A DNA stretch of 64,000 nucleotides, taken from Andrena cerasifolii. Lineage: Eukaryota; Arthropoda; Insecta; Hymenoptera; Andrenidae. The first letter of the stretch is position 1; every line of letters begins with the position of its first letter. The stretch is taken from contig NC_135122.1 of the NCBI RefSeq assembly GCF_050908995.1, positions 15,354,501 to 15,418,500 of the forward strand, written 5' to 3'. Below the pieces are notes generated by a model that was not told where the DNA came from, ran no database searches, and saw nothing but the letters and a program-made list of their open reading frames with translations. The translations under genes were made by a program, and so were the position numbers. Positions 60,501 through 64,000 of the stretch are shown here, piece by piece.

Positions 60501-61621
60501 CTCTTTGCTACACAGAGCCGTGACGTGTCCGCAAAGTTTCCATGAAAAGAGGGACACGGGGAGATAACGTAGAAAAGTAAAATAATTTATGAAACACATG
60601 AGTTTTACGTACATATGACAACGTGATATGAAAGTTATGCAAATCAATGCATGATAAACGGATTTGAGAGCAACTAACAATGTAATCCGTTCATCTGCAA
60701 CAATTTTTCTAGAGCATAATATCTATTGATATTAAAGTAAGATAATGTATAGTACATTACGGTGGAATTTTAAATTCACTCTCGAGAACTTAAAATAACG
60801 AATTCAAAAATTTTATGATGTTCGCAATAAATGTGTGCAATCATGTATCTATAGAGAAGAGAATAATTGAAACCAATAAAACCACGAACCTTTGTCTACA
60901 CGAAGATTTACTTTACTCGCTTCCAGTGCTGCGGTTTCCTTTTAATTTCTATCTTCGGCAGAGTTTCAATGAATCATCTGGTAAAAGTGTACCACTAGGT
61001 TGTGTGCGATTTGCTTTAAGATCCCTTTACTCGTCATTATGTTCGTATAGCTATAATTTATTGAACAAAGAAAATATTGTAAATTGATTTAACGGTATAC
61101 AATATGCTAATTTATCTATAAAAATCTTACAAGCTCGTATATACTAATTCCCGTTCGTTTTTTTTAATTAACCTGAGAAATTTTGAAGAAAAAAAAAAGG
61201 AAATCATTTGTGAACAATATTCTTTTTCTATTATCATACATTACACCCTCCGAATCAATCTTACACCACCTGCAATGTTTCCTTTTAACCTTTATAAGCA
61301 ACAAAGTTGTTCGAATGTTCCCTTTTAGGTGACTTACTCGTACGTACACGTACAAGTATACGCGGAGTCGCTATATACAGGTAGTTTCGTAAAATGTGAT
61401 AAATTTTGGAAATAAAAGATTCCTCAAACAAGAATATAATTCTTCTCGTATTTTACCACGATGATCAATACATCTGATCATTAATGATTAAACTTAAAAC
61501 TACAACACATCAACGTTATTCCAGTACGTCGCATTTCAATGCCTTCTTTGACCGACACATACCAGACACATGAGCATTCCAACATTCATTAGATATCCCT
61601 TCCTTTACCTTTACCGTTACT
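57596..61621. other. Intergenic spacer, no gene recognised (4.0 kb)
   Basis: It begins GC-rich and turns AT-rich after about 59,200. A 128-codon plus frame at 58125-58511 is basic and domain-free. An A13 run lies at 60178-60190. Both neighbours point into this spacer, so parts may be 3' UTR. Confidence 0.5.
60178..60190. repeat. Poly-A run (A13)
   Basis: An uninterrupted run of 13 adenines, in intergenic AT-rich DNA. Confidence 0.9.
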
Positions 61622-61627
61622 TTTATT
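61622..61627 (-). promoter_or_regulatory. Candidate polyadenylation signal of Snx6
   Basis: TTTATT on the plus strand, AATAAA on the minus strand, about 565 nt past the Snx6 stop. It is the first clear hexamer I noticed; weaker variants nearer the stop are possible. Confidence 0.35.
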
Positions 61628-62190
61628 ACTAACAATTAATTTTATAAAAATTTCACGTTTCTGAAATTGGTTTCCTATTTTTTTGCTTTCAAAAATATAT
61701 GCTTACTTTTAAGTTATCTTACTTCTAAGTAGAGAATCTCTTATTTCCTAAATGTAGCACAGATTAAAAAACTTCTTGTACGTAGACACGATATACATAT
61801 ATATATATATAATATAAAGAATCTTATAGCTTATAACAGATTATTAATTTAAATCTACAAAAGAACTCGATAAAATGCATCTTTACTACGCCGTATTCAA
61901 TCAAATGTTCCGTTAAAAAAACGTATAAAAAAGACAGCTGCTTTTCAAGCATAAACAATTATAACATTTAAATAGATTTTTACAATTTGAATATAATAGG
62001 CATCATTCAATGAATTTTACGTGGAGTCCTTTTGCAGTTAATAATACGATTTCCATTCTCGTAGTAATGTAAATCTAGATAACAAAAAATATATATTTTA
62101 CAGTACCGTTACATCACTATACTTTTAAATAAATTGTTATCTTCATACAGATTACATGGTAATCTTTCCCAAGAGAATTCTCAAATTGGA
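61628..62190 (-). other. Presumed Snx6 3' untranslated region
   Basis: AT-rich, includes a (TA)n repeat at 61796-61813. No open frame of note. Assigned as 3' UTR only because it lies between the Snx6 stop and the candidate polyadenylation signal. Confidence 0.45.
61796..61813. repeat. (TA)n microsatellite
   Basis: About eight AT/TA units in the presumed Snx6 3' UTR. Confidence 0.85.
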
Positions 62191-62241
62191 TCACTGTTCG
62201 CGTAACACTGACAAACATTTCTTGAGCAATTCCGCGTGCGC
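62191..62241 (-). CDS. Snx6 terminal exon
   Basis: 16 codons and a TGA stop (62193-62191): AHAELLKKCLSVLREQ, the end of the BAR helix. The acceptor is TTTATTTGCAG. Confidence 0.93.
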   Translation of the reverse strand, partial: AHAELLKKCLSVLREQ

Positions 62242-64000
62242 CTGCAAATAAAATTCAGAAATGTTTTTGTGAACCATCTGTATACGTAAAATACACTAAA
62301 AAAACAATCGGTGCATTCTTACTTTTGCGTGTTTTATTTCCAACTCTGTTAATTCAATTAAGTTCTTTCTAAAAGCAGTTACTCTCCTCGTCTTGAAGTC
62401 CGTTAATTCTGCAATTAAAACCGGAATACAATTCAATTATCCGTGATAATTTATACATATTTGTGGGAAGGAAGGTGAAGAGCAGTGCGTACCTTCTTTT
62501 CCTTTCTCCGACATTTGCTCAAATTTCTCGCACGCCTCTGTCTGAGCTTGTTCCGCCTGGATTAACAAAAAAAAATATTTACATATCATTTAAACGTATA
62601 ATAGCGTGAATGTTTAACAATTTAACATTCTGCACAATATCGAAGGCCCCTCTTTCAGTAAGCATATCGTACAGAAATATTAAATAAGTAGAACATGCAA
62701 CGTTGTTTGAAACACAATATTTCTGCTACTTTTCGGAAACATGTTATTTAGATATGCATCTCCAAAGTTACATTCGTGTACTTTACGCAGGAACTTTGCT
62801 GCTTTATTCTGTCGTTGTCACAAAGAATTTTCCTCGTTTGTCTTTGCATGTAAATAATTATTTTATTGCTATTTAATCTAATAGCACTAATGGGAAGAAA
62901 TAAAAGTACATGCAAGTTCCACTCATGCATAATATTTAATAAAACAATGATTCAATGCATAACCATTAGCTCTTAATGTTATCTATTTCCCGTCTACTCA
63001 ACATACGGTAACTGACATGTGTTATGTAAATACCCAAAGTCTTTTCCAACATTGCTGTATCGTTTATAAAAATAAATTCTCAATCATTATGCCATTCATA
63101 ATTTGTATCTTAACACTGCTGTTCGAACGTTTATTTAAAATTAAAACTGCCATTATCAAAAGTATTATTCACTACAGCAAGGCGGCAAATATACAAATAG
63201 AGAAAAACACACCTCAGCAACCTCCACTGCCTTGATGAGCAAGAAAAATTAAATTTCTGGTTAGGTTCTACAAATATTTCAATTGAAAACTGCATAGTGT
63301 ATGTAAGGTACCGATACATAACGAAAAGTTCGGAAGAAATTTAATACGCCATGTGTTTTACAAATATACAGTTACCAATTTATGAAATATAATACTCTTA
63401 TACTAGGTGAGCAGGTGATTCTATGTAGGGCAATATACTTACAGCATGAACATCTTTGTTTTTGGCACGAGCTTTCTCGAGAGCACGATTCGCGGACTCG
63501 TACGCGTGTAAAGCCTTCAATCTTCTGAAAAGGAGTCTTTTAGCTGCGGCTGTATCCCTCATGTAGTAACGAAGAGTGTCTGACAATTTTAAATCTTCAT
63601 CAGATGCTACTCGTCCCTCAACTTTCTATTACATTATAACATTACAGATATGAATAATACGAATAAACGAAGCGAAGTGAATTCAATTCAAAGATCTTAC
63701 CCTTAGCTTTTCAAACGTCTCTGCAATCTTTGCTAAAAATCTCTCTAATTTACCATTATCAGTTGTGGCTAGTTGTAAAAGATTCGTAGAAATCTTTATG
63801 TACGAATCGGCTACATCTTTATGTTTAGTGGTCTGGCGATCGGAGCGAGCCGTGGCTTCTTTTAAATTATGATGATACGTTTGCAAAAATGACATTTCCT
63901 GATCAAAAAAGTCGTTCACGTCTTTCACAGTCGCTGATAAATAGTATTCGTCTGTGGTGGTAGAAAAAGATTTTACCAAACCGCCAAACATTTCCATTTT
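62191..64000 (-). CDS. Sorting nexin Snx6 (SNX5/6/32 class), C-terminal BAR region, 5'-partial
   Basis: Five visible coding exons on the minus strand: 64000-63701, 63625-63443, 62556-62493, 62408-62323 and 62241-62191 (684 nt, last 227 residues plus stop). All junctions are GT-AG with consistent phase. The words VKDVNDFF, HKDVADSY, VEGRVASDEDLKL, KARAKNKDV, CEKFEQMSE, FKTRRVTAFRKNLIEL and ELEIKHAK match the helical BAR domain of SNX5/SNX6 proteins. These SNX-BAR subunits pair with SNX1/2-type partners on endosomes, tubulate membrane and retrieve cargo to the Golgi or plasma membrane. The N-terminal PX domain must lie beyond 64,000. The reading frame is open at the edge, so the ATG at 63995-63997 is internal. 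The gene converges on dpr. Confidence 0.95.
62323..62408 (-). CDS. Snx6 exon: third BAR helix
   Basis: It completes a Glu codon, then encodes LTDFKTRRVTAFRKNLIELT and ELEIKHAK, the membrane-facing basic helix conserved in SNX5/6. The acceptor is TTTTAATTGCAG and the donor AAAGTAAGA. Confidence 0.94.
62493..62556 (-). CDS. Snx6 exon: BAR helix 2-3 connection
   Basis: 21 codons plus one base (AEQAQTEACEKFEQMSEKGKE). The acceptor follows a long T tract and TTAATCCAG. Alignment with vertebrate SNX5 across the previous junction is gap-free without any extra exon. Confidence 0.93.
63213..63230 (-). CDS. Candidate 18-nt alternative microexon of Snx6
   Basis: Within the 886-bp intron 62557-63442, the 18 nt encoding AVEVAE lie between a good pyrimidine-rich acceptor (TTTTTCTTGCTCATCAAG) and a GAG|GTGTGT donor. 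Phase is 0 at both ends and there is no stop, so including it would insert six residues between KNKDVHA and AEQAQTEA in the BAR domain. This is an inference from splice sites only. Confidence 0.45.
63443..63625 (-). CDS. Snx6 exon: middle of BAR domain
   Basis: 61 codons, phase 0 at both ends, from KVEGRVASDEDLKLSD to KARAKNKDVHA. Its acceptor (ATGTAATAG at 63626-63634) is weak in pyrimidines; the donor is GCTGTAAGT. It encodes the second BAR helix with the conserved YESANRALEKARAKNKDV stretch. Confidence 0.95.
63701..64000 (-). CDS. Snx6 exon (window edge): first BAR helix
   Basis: 100 codons, open at the right edge, ending in phase 0 at CTAAGG|GTAAGA. It runs from KMEMFGGLVKSFS to AETFEKLR. 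It covers the amphipathic segment before the BAR domain (FGGLVKSFS) and most of the first long helix, including FFDQEMSFLQTYHHNLKEA. Without the next exons the frame would read only three to four residues past the donor. Confidence 0.95.

Noticed and set aside
63995..63997. ATG near the right edge as the Snx6 start codon
   Set aside because: The frame stays open upstream to the window edge and the protein family needs a PX domain before this point, so it is an internal methionine.

Overview
The window looks like nuclear DNA of an insect, most likely a hymenopteran (ant, bee or wasp). The reasons are two split protein-coding genes with insect-type products, short GT-AG introns, long GC-rich non-coding stretches with abundant CpG, and many small non-autonomous DNA transposons. 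The order-level assignment is an inference. No bacterial operon, CRISPR array, rRNA or convincing tRNA was seen.

Layout. Positions 1-48,498 hold no exon I can support. This is either intergenic DNA or the large 5' intron(s) of the first gene, whose start codon lies at 48,521 behind a splice acceptor. It carries microsatellites, tandem repeats and a set of mobile-element relics: foldback elements, a Tc1/mariner-like MITE, a TTA/TAA-flanked MITE with two truncated relatives, a GGGATTGCAA-ended element with an internal 22-bp array, a solo LTR with a 5-bp target duplication, and a palindromic AATATTCGAATA-rich element containing a Helitron-like insertion.

Positions 48,521-54,201 (+) encode a complete six-exon Dpr-family neuronal cell-surface protein of 295 aa: signal peptide, two Ig domains and a hydrophobic C-terminus. 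I rebuilt it exon by exon, and all splice phases agree. Its fourth intron contains a small hAT-like element with a perfect 8-bp target duplication.

Positions 54,202-62,190 are the tail-to-tail space between the two genes. They hold CT/GA microsatellites and a second hAT-like element, also with a perfect 8-bp duplication.

Positions 62,191-64,000 (-) encode the C-terminal 227 residues of the sorting nexin Snx6 (SNX5/6/32 class), most of its BAR domain, in five exons. The gene runs off the right edge. A candidate 18-nt alternative microexon lies in its second visible intron.

The two genes converge and have unrelated jobs: synaptic recognition at the cell surface, and endosomal retrieval. I saw no clearly new multi-gene system. 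The more unusual material is the mobile-element architecture, plus some divergent features of the Dpr protein.
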